From positions 248,001-312,000 of the forward strand of contig JBBTTE010000003.1 of the NCBI GenBank assembly GCA_038064395.1: a DNA stretch of 64,000 bases, in the 5' to 3' direction. A model generated the notes under the pieces. The model did no database searches. It saw only the letters and a list, made by a program, of their open reading frames with translations, and was not told where the DNA came from. A program made the translations under genes and the position numbers. Below, piece after piece: positions 16,501 to 25,329 of the stretch. Positions within the stretch are counted from its first letter, which is position 1, and the number at the start of each line of letters is the position of its first letter. This DNA comes from JBBTTE01 sp038064395 (GTDB lineage Bacteria; Patescibacteriota; Saccharimonadia; Saccharimonadales; UBA4665).

Positions 16501-16575
16501 GGTCCCGTCGTCTAATGGTTAGGACACCAGGTTTTCATCCTGGCAATCGGAGTTCGATTCTCCGCGGGATCACCA
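16501..16575 (+). tRNA. tRNA-Glu (anticodon TTC)
   Basis: The acceptor GGTCCCG/CGGGATC is intact. The anticodon stem CCAGG/CCTGG encloses the loop TTTTCAT, giving anticodon TTC. The T arm is GGAGTTCGATTCTCC and CCA is encoded (16573-16575). Confidence 0.95.
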
Positions 16576-16597
16576 ATTATCCTAACAGGGAGGTTAA

Positions 16598-16783
16598 ATG
16601 GCTGAGATTCAAGAACACTTTAGAAATTCATTTGATTATGTACGTGACAATATAGAGCAGATGAGTAGAGAAACGGGTATTGTAAAGGGTTTTTGGGAGG
16701 CTGCGCATGCTGTTGGCGGAACAGGTGTAGCTTTTCTTGCTCAGGCAGCCGCAATCGAATTACAAGACGGCCACGATCAATAA
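16598..16783 (+). CDS. Small protein, possibly stop-interrupted membrane protein
   Basis: The 61-residue frame has a good SD (GGGAGG) 4-5 nt before its ATG. The same frame continues after the TAA at 16781-16783 for another 36 codons to a TAA at 16892. That part encodes a hydrophobic helix (FGVTGAVGGLALVAATA) and a basic tail (QVRRVTQPK). The whole would make a 98-residue tail-anchored protein, so the TAA looks like a nonsense interruption. The stop is flanked by a repeat, GATCAA-TAACTT-GATCAA. Either a recent mutation, or a genuine short protein. Function unknown. Confidence 0.5.
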   Translation: MAEIQEHFRNSFDYVRDNIEQMSRETGIVKGFWEAAHAVGGTGVAFLAQAAAIELQDGHDQ

Positions 16784-17045
16784 CTTGATCAACTAGGCGA
16801 CACCTTTTTAGCGTTTGGGGTGACTGGTGCAGTAGGGGGACTTGCATTAGTGGCAGCGACTGCGCAAGTGCGACGGGTAACTCAGCCAAAGTAATTACCT
16901 AAACTACATATTGGTCGTTGGTCGACTACCTATTTAGTCTGCCATAAACAATATTATTAGATATGGCTTATTTAGGGGTCACTTTCAATTATTACTTCGG
17001 TGATATATACTTAAAGCCAAAGCACTAACACTTTCAGGTGGGGAA

Positions 17046-18482
17046 ATGGCTCAAACAATAAAAGCGCCAAGCGTGCCGCTGAAGCAGTTCAAACGAACTA
17101 AGATCGTTGCCACTGTCGGTCCATCGACAGATAGCTATGAATTGGTTCTTAGCATGATCAAGGCCGGGGCTAATGGTATTCGTCTTAACTTCAGTCATGG
17201 CACTAACGAAGAGCGAACAAGGCAGATTAAGTGGATTCGCAAGGCCAGCGCTGAGGCAGGTAAGCCCGTGGCCATTATTCAGGACTTACAAGGCCCTAAG
17301 ATTCGCTTAGGGGACTTCGACGGCATAGTAAATGTTAAGAAGGGCAAGGGTCTAACCTTCGGCTACCAGACCGATTACGCAGTTACCGGGCACTTGCCGA
17401 CGCAGTATGACTTAAGCAAGAAGGTTAAGCGTGGCGAACGCATCCACTTATACGATGGCAAGGTTCGCACAGTCGTAACTAGCGTCAGCAAGGGAGTAGT
17501 TCATGTAGAAGCCGAGAATGACGGTATTCTTATTAAGCGCAAAGGCATGAACTTGCCAGACACTAACTTCGAAGGTGACATTATTACTCCAAAGGACCGA
17601 GCTGACCTAGTCTACGGTTCGGCTCAGGACATTGACTATGTGGCGCTCAGTTTCGTCCAGACAGCTGATGATATCGAAAGGCTCAGGACTTTGCTCAGAA
17701 GCATGAACAGCACGGTAAAGATCATTGCCAAGATTGAGACCAAGGCAGCAGTCGATAATATAGAAGAAATAGTCCAAGCTAGCGATGTCGTGATGATTGC
17801 TCGCGGTGACCTGGCTGTAGAGACGGCATCCGAGAGCGTTCCGATCGTTCAGCGTCAAATAGTTGGTCTGGGCTTGCGCCACGCCACGCCAACCATCGTA
17901 GCCACCCAGATGTTAGCTAGTATGAGTGATTCACCCGAAGCTACTCGTGCCGAAGTGTCTGATGTAGCTACGGCCGTAATCGTCGGTGCCGATTGTGTAA
18001 TGTTGAGTGACGAAACAGCTAGCGGACACTACCCAATCAACGCCATCAAGACAATGAAGCAGATAATTCTATACACAGAATCGCATATGCCGCTGACAGT
18101 CAGCTTCTTAGGTAATGATGAAGTTACTAGTCGGCAGACATCAATCAGTAAGGCAGTGATTAATCTTGCCGAGGATGTTAAGGCGCGGGCAATAGTCGTA
18201 GAGACCAAGTCAGGCGCTACGGCTGTACAGCTTGCGGCGCGCCGTACGTCGATACCGTTAATAGCGGTTGCCAGCGAAGAGCGGGTCGCGCAGCAACTAA
18301 CCATAGTCTATGACGTCAAGAGTTACGTGCAACCCGTTTCGCATCACTCGGCAGTCAAGGTAACGGATTGGTTACAGAAGAACAAGCTGCTTAAGAAAGG
18401 TGATGTCGTGGTTACCGCGTCAGGCCGTCACCCAGGTGTAGTTGGTACCACTGACACAATCAAAGTCCGCGTGCTAGAATAA
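17046..18482 (+). CDS. pyk: Pyruvate kinase
   Basis: 478 residues; converts phosphoenolpyruvate and ADP to pyruvate and ATP. Motifs are TKIVATVGPS at the N-terminus, RLNFSHG, the signature IIAKIETKAAVDN with catalytic Lys/Glu, MIARGDLAVE and ATQMLASM. The C-terminal domain with GATAVQLAARR is present, as in full-length bacterial enzymes. The start ATG 17046 has AGGTGGGGAA upstream. It is followed after 16 nt by pgk and then tpiA, a lower-glycolysis cluster. Confidence 0.96.
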   Translation: MAQTIKAPSVPLKQFKRTKIVATVGPSTDSYELVLSMIKAGANGIRLNFSHGTNEERTRQIKWIRKASAEAGKPVAIIQDLQGPKIRLGDFDGIVNVKKGKGLTFGYQTDYAVTGHLPTQYDLSKKVKRGERIHLYDGKVRTVVTSVSKGVVHVEAENDGILIKRKGMNLPDTNFEGDIITPKDRADLVYGSAQDIDYVALSFVQTADDIERLRTLLRSMNSTVKIIAKIETKAAVDNIEEIVQASDVVMIARGDLAVETASESVPIVQRQIVGLGLRHATPTIVATQMLASMSDSPEATRAEVSDVATAVIVGADCVMLSDETASGHYPINAIKTMKQIILYTESHMPLTVSFLGNDEVTSRQTSISKAVINLAEDVKARAIVVETKSGATAVQLAARRTSIPLIAVASEERVAQQLTIVYDVKSYVQPVSHHSAVKVTDWLQKNKLLKKGDVVVTASGRHPGVVGTTDTIKVRVLE

Positions 18483-18498
18483 TCGTATAAGGGGTGGA

Positions 18499-19782
18499 AT
18501 GTTTAGTAAGCAGACAATTCGTGACATCGACCTAGACGGCAAAACAGTTCTTCTAAGAGCCGACTACAATGTGCCCGTCGCTGACGGCAAGATCACCGAC
18601 GACTATCGCATCAAGCAATCACTGCCAACGGTCAAATATCTTCTCGAGCATAACGTTAAGTTAATAATTTGTTCGCACCTCGGTCGACCAACAGGCCCCA
18701 AAGATTCTGCCAACAGTCTTTTTCCCGTGGCCAAGCGCCTCCAACAACTAATCGACAAGCCAGTAGAGTTTGTTACCGATTGCGTGGGCGAATCAGCCAC
18801 TAAGGCTGCCAAAGACCTCAAGCAAGGCCAGGTTCTACTGCTTGAGAACCTGCGTTTTCACGAAGAGGAGAAAGCTAACGATGATGAGTTTGCTAAGCAA
18901 TTAGCTAGCTTAGCTGATATCTTCGTCCAAGACGGCTTCGGTGTCATACATCGTAAGGATGCCAGTACTGATGCCGTCACTCATCACTTGCACAGCGTGG
19001 CAGGTCTATTATTAGAAAAAGAAGTGAACACCATAAGCGAAGCCATGGAAAACCCCAAGAAACCCCTCATGGCCATCATCGGTGGCGCCAAGATCGCCGA
19101 TAAGATGGACATTCTTAACCGTTTCATAGAAATGGCTGACTTCGTCGCTGTTGGTGGCGCTATGGCCAATACGTTTCTGGCGGCCGAGGGGGTCGATGTG
19201 GCCGATAGTCTATACGACAAGGACAATATCAAGCTAGCCAAGGAGATTTTGCACCGCGCTGATCAAGAATCTAAGAAGCGCGACTTCGTATTCGCGATTC
19301 CTCACGATGCCGTGGTTGCCGAGAAGATCGACAAAACCGCTGAGACTAGAATCGTAGAGTTTACGTCTCACACCATGGCTGACATCGAGAACTACCCCAA
19401 GCGTCCGCCAGTCAAAGCAAGCAAGCTACACGCCCACGAGAAGATATTAGATATCGGCCCCTTCAGCGCCTCATTCATCTCTGGCGCTATTCAATTGTCA
19501 GAGACAGTTATCTGGAACGGTACCATGGGCGTTACTGAGACGCCTGGGCTACAAGGTCCAATTGGGCCATTTGCTCACGGCACGCAAACAGTGGTTGAAG
19601 CCTTGCTCGGTGAGCATGGACATAAACCCTTCACAGTAGTCGGCGGTGGCGATACGGTTGGATATGTCGAATCACGAAATCTAGTTGATCTATTTGGACA
19701 TGTTTCGACTGGCGGCGGCGCTAGTTTGGAACTGATGAGCGGTCGCAAACTGCCTGGGGTGGAAGCCCTCAGGAGTAAATAG
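18499..19782 (+). CDS. pgk: Phosphoglycerate kinase
   Basis: 427 residues; transfers phosphate from 1,3-bisphosphoglycerate to ADP. Visible motifs are RADYNVPV, SHLGRPTGP, VLLLENLRFHEEE, DGFGVIHRKDAS (usually DAFGxxHRxHAS), WNGTMGVTE and the nucleotide motif VVGGGDTV near the C-terminus. Somewhat longer than the common 390-400 residues. AGGGGTGGA precedes the ATG. Downstream of pyk and just upstream of tpiA, which also has its own -10 element. Confidence 0.96.
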   Translation: MFSKQTIRDIDLDGKTVLLRADYNVPVADGKITDDYRIKQSLPTVKYLLEHNVKLIICSHLGRPTGPKDSANSLFPVAKRLQQLIDKPVEFVTDCVGESATKAAKDLKQGQVLLLENLRFHEEEKANDDEFAKQLASLADIFVQDGFGVIHRKDASTDAVTHHLHSVAGLLLEKEVNTISEAMENPKKPLMAIIGGAKIADKMDILNRFIEMADFVAVGGAMANTFLAAEGVDVADSLYDKDNIKLAKEILHRADQESKKRDFVFAIPHDAVVAEKIDKTAETRIVEFTSHTMADIENYPKRPPVKASKLHAHEKILDIGPFSASFISGAIQLSETVIWNGTMGVTETPGLQGPIGPFAHGTQTVVEALLGEHGHKPFTVVGGGDTVGYVESRNLVDLFGHVSTGGGASLELMSGRKLPGVEALRSK

Positions 19783-19784
19783 GG

Positions 19785-19790
19785 TACAAT
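19785..19790 (+). promoter_or_regulatory. -10 element for tpiA
   Basis: TACAAT ends 6 nt before the tpiA ATG at 19797 and overlaps the pgk stop region, suggesting an extra leaderless transcript inside the glycolytic cluster. It lacks the TG extension seen elsewhere. Confidence 0.4.
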
Positions 19791-19796
19791 GAGAAC

Positions 19797-20588
19797 ATGA
19801 GCAGTATGAAGCGCACTCTAATAGTCGGTAACTGGAAGATGAACCTCAATACACACGAGGCTAGCTTGCTAGTTAAGCGACTCAATGACAAGATTCAGGT
19901 TCACCGTGACGTTGAAGTTGTGATTGCCCCCAGTTTGTTAACCCTACAGCCGATTAGCCTTGAGATCGATCGTCGTAAGTTCCGTTTGGCCGCCCAGAAT
20001 GCCTACTTGAAAGACGAAGGTGCCTTTACTGGCGAAGTCAGTTTCACAATGCTGAGAGACCTGGTTAATTATGTCATCATTGGTCATTCTGAGCGACGAA
20101 TTTACTTCGACGAAAGTCTGGAAATGATTCGAGATAAGGTTCAAGCTGCAATCCGTAACGGCATAACGCCTATCTTGTGTGTTGGTGAAACCCAGAACGA
20201 AAGAGCAGCCGGCGAGACCAGTCGCGTCATACACGATCAAGTCACGACTGCTTTAGCGAACCTCACCGCTGAGGAAGTAGAAGAAGTGGCAATAGCATAT
20301 GAGCCTATTTGGGCAATTAGCACCTTTGGCGGAGAAGTCGCCAAGCCAGATGATATGGAAAAGGTCTTGAAGTCGATACGCCACCAGGTAAGTGAACTAT
20401 ATGGTTCTAAGGCTGCAGAAGCAGTCCGTCTACTATATGGTGGTAGCGTAAATGCTGATACGGCGTCAGGCTATTTAGCTCTTGAAGATTGTGACGGTGC
20501 CCTTGTGGGGGGAGCTAGTCTTAACTATCACCAATTCCCAGACATTGTCGAAGCAGCTTACCGTGTTAAGCGGGGTGGAGAAGACTAG
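19797..20588 (+). CDS. tpiA: Triosephosphate isomerase
   Basis: 263 residues; interconverts dihydroxyacetone phosphate and glyceraldehyde 3-phosphate. The catalytic Asn/Lys pair is in VGNWKMN, the His in IIGHSERR and the base Glu in AYEPIWA. The flexible loop 6, normally WAIGTGKTA, reads WAISTFGGEVAKP here: the first hinge Gly is Ser and the loop seems about two residues longer. The phosphate-binding segment LYGGSVN is normal. The ATG at 19806 (MKRTLIVGNW) is an alternative start; 19797 fits the promoter better. Confidence 0.93.
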   Translation: MSSMKRTLIVGNWKMNLNTHEASLLVKRLNDKIQVHRDVEVVIAPSLLTLQPISLEIDRRKFRLAAQNAYLKDEGAFTGEVSFTMLRDLVNYVIIGHSERRIYFDESLEMIRDKVQAAIRNGITPILCVGETQNERAAGETSRVIHDQVTTALANLTAEEVEEVAIAYEPIWAISTFGGEVAKPDDMEKVLKSIRHQVSELYGSKAAEAVRLLYGGSVNADTASGYLALEDCDGALVGGASLNYHQFPDIVEAAYRVKRGGED

Positions 20589-20589
20589 A

Positions 20590-21282
20590 GTGGCTGAAAA
20601 ACCCAAATCCACAGGCAAGCCAATAGCCGACGTGGCTCATCCCAACAAGTCTGCTCCTGCTCAGAACTCCAAGTCAGTAATTGTTACTAATCGGCCGATG
20701 CTCAAAGATCCTATGGTGGTTGATGAAGATACAGACGCCCAAAAGCCAGAACTGGAAGCTGCAACCGAGGGACTAGATAAGTCGCCAACTCCAACTCTCG
20801 ACGAAAAACCAGATGCTCCACAAGCCGAACCCGAAGCACCTTCCAAGAATACAATAACCGAGATAGCTGCTATTGCTGCAGCAGATAAGTCTGATGCCGA
20901 AGATAAAGCTGACAAAGATAGCAAAGAAGACGCGCCCAACCCCGATGACAAAAAGCCCGAAGCTGACAAGACAGAGCCTGCTAATGACGAGAAGTCTCCA
21001 GACACCAAACCAACCGAAGACAAAGATACTTTGCCAGAGAACCAGTTACAAATCGAAGATTCCAAGGCTGCTGAGCACGAAGCCGCTGTCCAAAAGCTAA
21101 GCGATAGCAAGAAGTACTACCTGCCGATCAATGCTGTCGAGAAACGTCGCTCCAAGCAGTTCGTTGTTCTCGGTATCGTGCTGAGTATCGTCTTGACACT
21201 GGCTTGGGTAGACATTGCCCTGGATGCTTCACTTATCAAGATCCCAGGTATTAAGCCTGTGACTCATCTGTTTTCGAACTAA
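20590..21282 (+). CDS. Tail-anchored acidic low-complexity protein
   Basis: 230 residues. The first 170 are disordered and rich in Asp, Glu, Lys, Pro and Ala. Then comes a folded-looking stretch (KKYYLPINAVEKRRSKQ) and one membrane helix (FVVLGIVLSIVLTLAWVDIAL) with a short external tail. The GTG start at 20590 lies one nucleotide after the tpiA stop, so it is coupled to glycolysis genes. No family recognised. The open frame extends upstream into tpiA, but that part is antisense-free shadow. The long minus-strand Ser-rich frame opposite it is an artefact of composition. Confidence 0.65.
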   Translation: MAEKPKSTGKPIADVAHPNKSAPAQNSKSVIVTNRPMLKDPMVVDEDTDAQKPELEAATEGLDKSPTPTLDEKPDAPQAEPEAPSKNTITEIAAIAAADKSDAEDKADKDSKEDAPNPDDKKPEADKTEPANDEKSPDTKPTEDKDTLPENQLQIEDSKAAEHEAAVQKLSDSKKYYLPINAVEKRRSKQFVVLGIVLSIVLTLAWVDIALDASLIKIPGIKPVTHLFSN

Positions 21283-21309
21283 GTTACAACAGCCCCGAAC
21301 ACACTTTAC

Positions 21310-21318
21310 TGATAAAAT
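21310..21318 (+). promoter_or_regulatory. Extended -10 for the helicase gene, leaderless GTG
   Basis: TGATAAAAT is followed by 6 nt and then GTG at 21325. No SD is present. Confidence 0.55.
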
Positions 21319-21324
21319 AGTAAG

Positions 21325-23499
21325 GTGTTAGAAGAGCTTACGAAGGGTCTTAATCCTGAACAGCGTCGTGCCGTCGAGACTACTGAGGGGCCGCTGTTGA
21401 TTCAGGCTGGGGCGGGGTCGGGCAAGACTATGACCTTAACTCGCCGCATTGCTTACCTGATCGCAACACATAAGGCCACGCCGTATAACATTCTCGCCGT
21501 GACTTTTACCAACAAGGCCGCCAAGGAAATGCGCGGTCGTGTCGCTGAACTACTTGGTGAGAATGCCGAGAACCGCGGCTTCATGCCGTACATGGGAACA
21601 TTCCATGGGATTTGCGTCAGATTACTAAGACAAGATGGGGAATCAATCGGCATCCCACGTAGCTTCGTAATATTCGATGAATCAGATCGCCAAGCTGCCG
21701 TGAAGCAAGCGAGTAAGCAATTAATGCTTGACGAAAAGGCCTTCCCAGCTCGTCTTCTCAGTGGACTTATCAGTAGCGCCAAGAACGAAATGTTATCGCC
21801 GAGCGAATACTCTGGCACGGCTAACAGCCCTGCCCAACAAGCTGCGGCCAAAGTCTATCCCAGTTATCAGCGGGCTCTCAAGGACGCATCAGCACTAGAC
21901 TTCGACGATCTGATTAACCGTACAGTCGAAATGTTCCAGACACAGCCAGAAATTCGTAAGAAATGGCAGCAACAGTTCAAGTACATCATGATAGATGAGT
22001 ACCAAGATACCAACGCCGCTCAATATCAATTAGTTAACATGTTAACTAACGACGATAAGAATATAGCTGTGGTTGGTGATGACTGGCAAAGCATCTATAG
22101 CTGGCGCGGTGCAGACTTCCGCAACATTCTGAAGTTCGAGAAGGATTTCAAGGACTGTACCGTCATTAAGCTCGAGCAGAATTACCGCAGCACTAAGAAT
22201 ATTCTAGCCGCCGCCCACGCAGTGATTACTAAGAATGACCAACGCAGTGATAAGAAGCTCTGGACTGACGATGTCGACGGCTTGCCTGTCCAAATGCTGC
22301 AAGTCAGCGGCGAGCGTGGCGAAGGCGAGGCCATTATTCGGCGAGTGCGCATGGGTATAGATAGCGGTCAGCGACGCTATAGTCATTACGCCGTTCTGTA
22401 TCGTACCAATGCCCAGAGCCGTTCGGTAGAAGAAGCCTTCGTTCACTACGGCATACCTTACCGAGTGGTTGGTGGTACGCGGTTCTACGATCGCAAGGAA
22501 ATCAAGGATGTTATTGCCTATCTGCGCCTGATTTTCCAGCCAGAAGACCGAGTCAGCTTCGAGCGAGTGGTTAATGTGCCTGCACGTGGTGTTGGCGCTA
22601 AGAGCATATTGAATTTCTTCGCCTGGAAGGAAGCCGAGAGCCTATCAATCCTTCAGGCCTTGCAACAAGCCGACTCCTGCAGCGACCTAACGCCCAAGGC
22701 TCGCAAATCACTGAGTGAACTTGGCGATATTCTGGCTAGCCTGCGAGAAGTGAGCGAAGACGCATCTGTCTCGGGTCTGATTGACTCGTTGCTAAGACGG
22801 ATCGATTATCTGCACTATTTAGATGACGGTTCGGCTCAAGGTGAAGCCAGGCAAGAGAATGTTAAGGAATTATTAAGTGTCGCCCGCGAATATCAAGACG
22901 AAGGTCTGGCTGGATTCTTGGAAGAAGTAGCACTTGTTAGCGATCTCGATACTGCGGACTTCAACGGGGATGCCGTGACGCTAATGACCTTGCACGCAGC
23001 TAAGGGTCTGGAATTCCCAGTTGTGTTCATGACAGGTATGGAAGAGTCGATCTTCCCTCATTCCCGCGCACTGTATGACCAGAGCGAAATGGAAGAAGAG
23101 CGGCGTCTCTGCTACGTTGGCATGACCCGTGCCCGACAAGAGCTATATATGTCATATGCTTCTAGCCGAATGCTATATGGTGGCGTTCAGCACAATCCGC
23201 CTAGTCGATTTCTGTCCGAGATTGACGGTGAATTCCAGTCGCCAACAAGTTTTGATGGTTATGGGCATAAGCCAGCGCCCTCAACAGCCTCGAGCTTCGG
23301 TCTACTCGGACCAATGCCCCAACTTGCAGACGCTGAACCACGCTATGTTCCTGAACTGAACGAAGGCGACGGCGTTAAGCATCAAGTCTTCGGTCAAGGC
23401 ACTGTCATGGAAATCGATGGCGACAACGCAGTGATTTACTTCAAGGGTAAGGGCACGCGCAAGCTTAATATTAGCTTTGCGCCAATAGAAAAAATCTAG
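21325..23499 (+). CDS. pcrA: ATP-dependent DNA helicase, UvrD/PcrA family
   Basis: 724 residues of a superfamily 1A 3'-5' helicase acting in repair and replication restart. The Q-motif region is LNPEQRRAV. Other motifs are Walker A GAGSGKT (29-35), AVTFTNKAAKEM, DEYQDTNAAQ (II), GDDWQSIYSWRGAD (III), QNYRST (IV), TLHAAKGLEFPVVF and GMTRARQELYM (VI). The C-terminal Tudor-like segment (GDGVKHQVFGQGTV) is typical of PcrA. The GTG start is fixed by the promoter. Complete length for the family. Confidence 0.95.
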   Translation: MLEELTKGLNPEQRRAVETTEGPLLIQAGAGSGKTMTLTRRIAYLIATHKATPYNILAVTFTNKAAKEMRGRVAELLGENAENRGFMPYMGTFHGICVRLLRQDGESIGIPRSFVIFDESDRQAAVKQASKQLMLDEKAFPARLLSGLISSAKNEMLSPSEYSGTANSPAQQAAAKVYPSYQRALKDASALDFDDLINRTVEMFQTQPEIRKKWQQQFKYIMIDEYQDTNAAQYQLVNMLTNDDKNIAVVGDDWQSIYSWRGADFRNILKFEKDFKDCTVIKLEQNYRSTKNILAAAHAVITKNDQRSDKKLWTDDVDGLPVQMLQVSGERGEGEAIIRRVRMGIDSGQRRYSHYAVLYRTNAQSRSVEEAFVHYGIPYRVVGGTRFYDRKEIKDVIAYLRLIFQPEDRVSFERVVNVPARGVGAKSILNFFAWKEAESLSILQALQQADSCSDLTPKARKSLSELGDILASLREVSEDASVSGLIDSLLRRIDYLHYLDDGSAQGEARQENVKELLSVAREYQDEGLAGFLEEVALVSDLDTADFNGDAVTLMTLHAAKGLEFPVVFMTGMEESIFPHSRALYDQSEMEEERRLCYVGMTRARQELYMSYASSRMLYGGVQHNPPSRFLSEIDGEFQSPTSFDGYGHKPAPSTASSFGLLGPMPQLADAEPRYVPELNEGDGVKHQVFGQGTVMEIDGDNAVIYFKGKGTRKLNISFAPIEKI

Positions 23500-23509
23500 C
23501 GACAAGTTC

Positions 23510-23536
23510 TTGACAGCCATTATATGTTGGTAGAAC
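23510..23536 (+). promoter_or_regulatory. Promoter for the cupin gene
   Basis: TTGACA (23510-23515) and TAGAAC (23531-23536, preceded by TGG) with 15 bp between. About 12 nt of leader remain before AAGGAG and the ATG at 23556. Confidence 0.45.
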
Positions 23537-23555
23537 CTGAGAGTAAGGAGACATT

Positions 23556-23936
23556 ATGCAAGATCTAATAGAAGAAGGTAACTTTAACGAAGAAGAGGCT
23601 AACAGAGGCTGGAGAGTCGGGCATTTCATTAAAGATCGTCCGAACTTCACAACAGATCTAGCTGAGTTTCAATGGAACTTTGACATCAAAGAAGGCTCAT
23701 CAAAAGGCAAAGTAGCCTACAACAAAAAAAGCTCGACACTTACGATATTGGTTGAGGGAGAAATGGTAGTAGATTTCCCGCATGAGGGTAAGTCAATTAC
23801 CCTGAGCAAGGAAGGAGATTATGCCTTCTTTGCGGCAGGGGTTTGTCACACATGGAGAACGACCAAACCTACCAAAATGGTGGGTGTTCGTTGGCCATCG
23901 ATTGAAGGTGACCAAATGGACTGCGATCATCAGTAG
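23556..23936 (+). CDS. Cupin-fold protein
   Basis: 126 residues with the beta-barrel pattern of a single cupin: LTILVEGEMVVDFP, then LSKEGDYAFFAAGVCHTWRTTKPTKMVGVRWPS split by turns. The second half holds one His (CHTW) where cupins usually bind metal; the first-half His cluster (GxHxH) is not evident. It may therefore be a ligand-binding or degenerate cupin. An AAGGAG site lies 5 nt before the ATG. Its own promoter separates it from the helicase gene. No substrate can be named. Confidence 0.7.
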   Translation: MQDLIEEGNFNEEEANRGWRVGHFIKDRPNFTTDLAEFQWNFDIKEGSSKGKVAYNKKSSTLTILVEGEMVVDFPHEGKSITLSKEGDYAFFAAGVCHTWRTTKPTKMVGVRWPSIEGDQMDCDHQ

Positions 23937-24035
23937 ACATATTGGTCTGCTCAAGGGGTTTTTGGTACAATAGAATGATCGGTTCTAGGCAATATTATTA
24001 ATTTTTCTGAAGAATTGCCCAGAATCGTGACATTT

Positions 24036-25325
24036 ATGCGCAATATATTTGAGAAACTACATAGCAAACTTGATCAACCTCAGCAGGTGGAATTGCAAGG
24101 ACGTGCTCAAAAGTTCAAGATAATAAGCCGACATCCATTTGCAGTGCCATTCATTACTATTACTTGCCTTGTGATCTTAACAGGTGGTGTGTACTTGATA
24201 GCCAGTCAGACTAACAAGTTACCGCCTCAGCATGATGCCAAGATTGTGATTATTTCGCACGACCATCAGCAGCAAACTGTGCCAACTAAGGAAGCGACTG
24301 TCGGCAGCTTGCTCAAGAAGCTGAACATACCGCTCAACCAAGGTGACGTAGTTGAGCCTGCTGCTTCCACGCCGATCAAGCAAGATCAGTTCCGTGTCAA
24401 CATTTACCGTGCCGTACCTGTCGAAATTGTTGATGGTACTAGTCGAACTTACACATTCAGTGCCTCTAAGACGCCACGAGCACTTGCCCAACAGGCGGGT
24501 ACTTCAGTTTTCCCAGAGGATAATCTGACCACTGTGCCTACTAGTGACTTTTTGACCAGTGGGTCAATTGGCGCTCAAGTGATTGTCGATCGTGCCACGC
24601 CAGTTAATGTCGACCTTTACGGCACGCCAGTAGTGCTACGTACTCACGCCAAAACCGTCGGCGGCCTAATCAAAGAAAAGCACATCAAGCTAATTAAGGA
24701 CGACAGAGTCAGTGTGCCCCTGACCACACCAATAGCAGCTAATCAGCAAGTTGCCTTTATACGCACTGGCACCAAGGTCGAAACCATCACCGAAACCATC
24801 GCTACACCAATACAGACTATCAACGATCCGTCCTTGGCTTATGGAACGAGCGCCGTTCGTCAGCAAGGTACAGACGGTCAGCAAATTGTCACTTATCAAG
24901 TTCAAATAGTGAATAACGTCGAGAAGTCCCGCACAATTATCCAAAAGGTTGTCACAAAGCAAGCCGTCACATCAGTTGTGGTTATTGGCACGTCACTAAG
25001 TGGCATCAAAGGCGACATGGCTCTAGCTGGTATATCCCCAAGCGATTATCAGTATGCTGACTACATTATCAGTCGCGAATCTGGCTGGTGTCCAACCAAG
25101 TGGCAGGGAGAACCCGGAGCTTGCCCACCATATCACGGTACACCAAGTGCTGGCTTAGGCTATGGCTTAGGTCAGGCTACTCCTGGTAGTAAGATGTCAG
25201 CCTATGGTGCTGACTGGGCAACTAATCCTGTTACACAACTTAAGTGGGCGAGCGGATACGCTAAGAGCCGCCATGGTGGTTGGGCAGGAGCCTACGCATA
25301 CTGGCTAAGTCATCATAACTGGTAA
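24036..25325 (+). CDS. RpfB-like cell-wall hydrolase (DUF348, G5, transglycosylase-like)
   Basis: About 429 residues. One N-terminal membrane helix (PFITITCLVILTGGVYLIA) is followed by ubiquitin-like DUF348 repeats, then a G5-like domain (ETITETIATPIQTINDP...IVTYQ). The C-terminal lysozyme-like domain has ISRESGW with the catalytic Glu, YGLGQATPG and WAGAYAYWLSHHNW. This is the layout of actinobacterial resuscitation-promoting factor B, which cleaves peptidoglycan outside the cell. rsmA follows after 4 nt, as rpfB-ksgA do in actinobacteria. The start is uncertain: TTG 24015, GTG 24027 or ATG 24036; I chose ATG because no SD decides. Confidence 0.85.
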   Translation: MRNIFEKLHSKLDQPQQVELQGRAQKFKIISRHPFAVPFITITCLVILTGGVYLIASQTNKLPPQHDAKIVIISHDHQQQTVPTKEATVGSLLKKLNIPLNQGDVVEPAASTPIKQDQFRVNIYRAVPVEIVDGTSRTYTFSASKTPRALAQQAGTSVFPEDNLTTVPTSDFLTSGSIGAQVIVDRATPVNVDLYGTPVVLRTHAKTVGGLIKEKHIKLIKDDRVSVPLTTPIAANQQVAFIRTGTKVETITETIATPIQTINDPSLAYGTSAVRQQGTDGQQIVTYQVQIVNNVEKSRTIIQKVVTKQAVTSVVVIGTSLSGIKGDMALAGISPSDYQYADYIISRESGWCPTKWQGEPGACPPYHGTPSAGLGYGLGQATPGSKMSAYGADWATNPVTQLKWASGYAKSRHGGWAGAYAYWLSHHNW

Positions 25326-25329
25326 CCGT

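Noticed and set aside
20661..21110. Long minus-strand frame opposite the acidic protein gene
   Set aside because: Ser-rich composition is the complement of the Asp/Glu/Pro-rich coding strand; no start signal or family match.
24219..24962. Minus-strand frames inside the RpfB-like gene
   Set aside because: Low-quality translations without recognisable domains; shadows of the coding strand.
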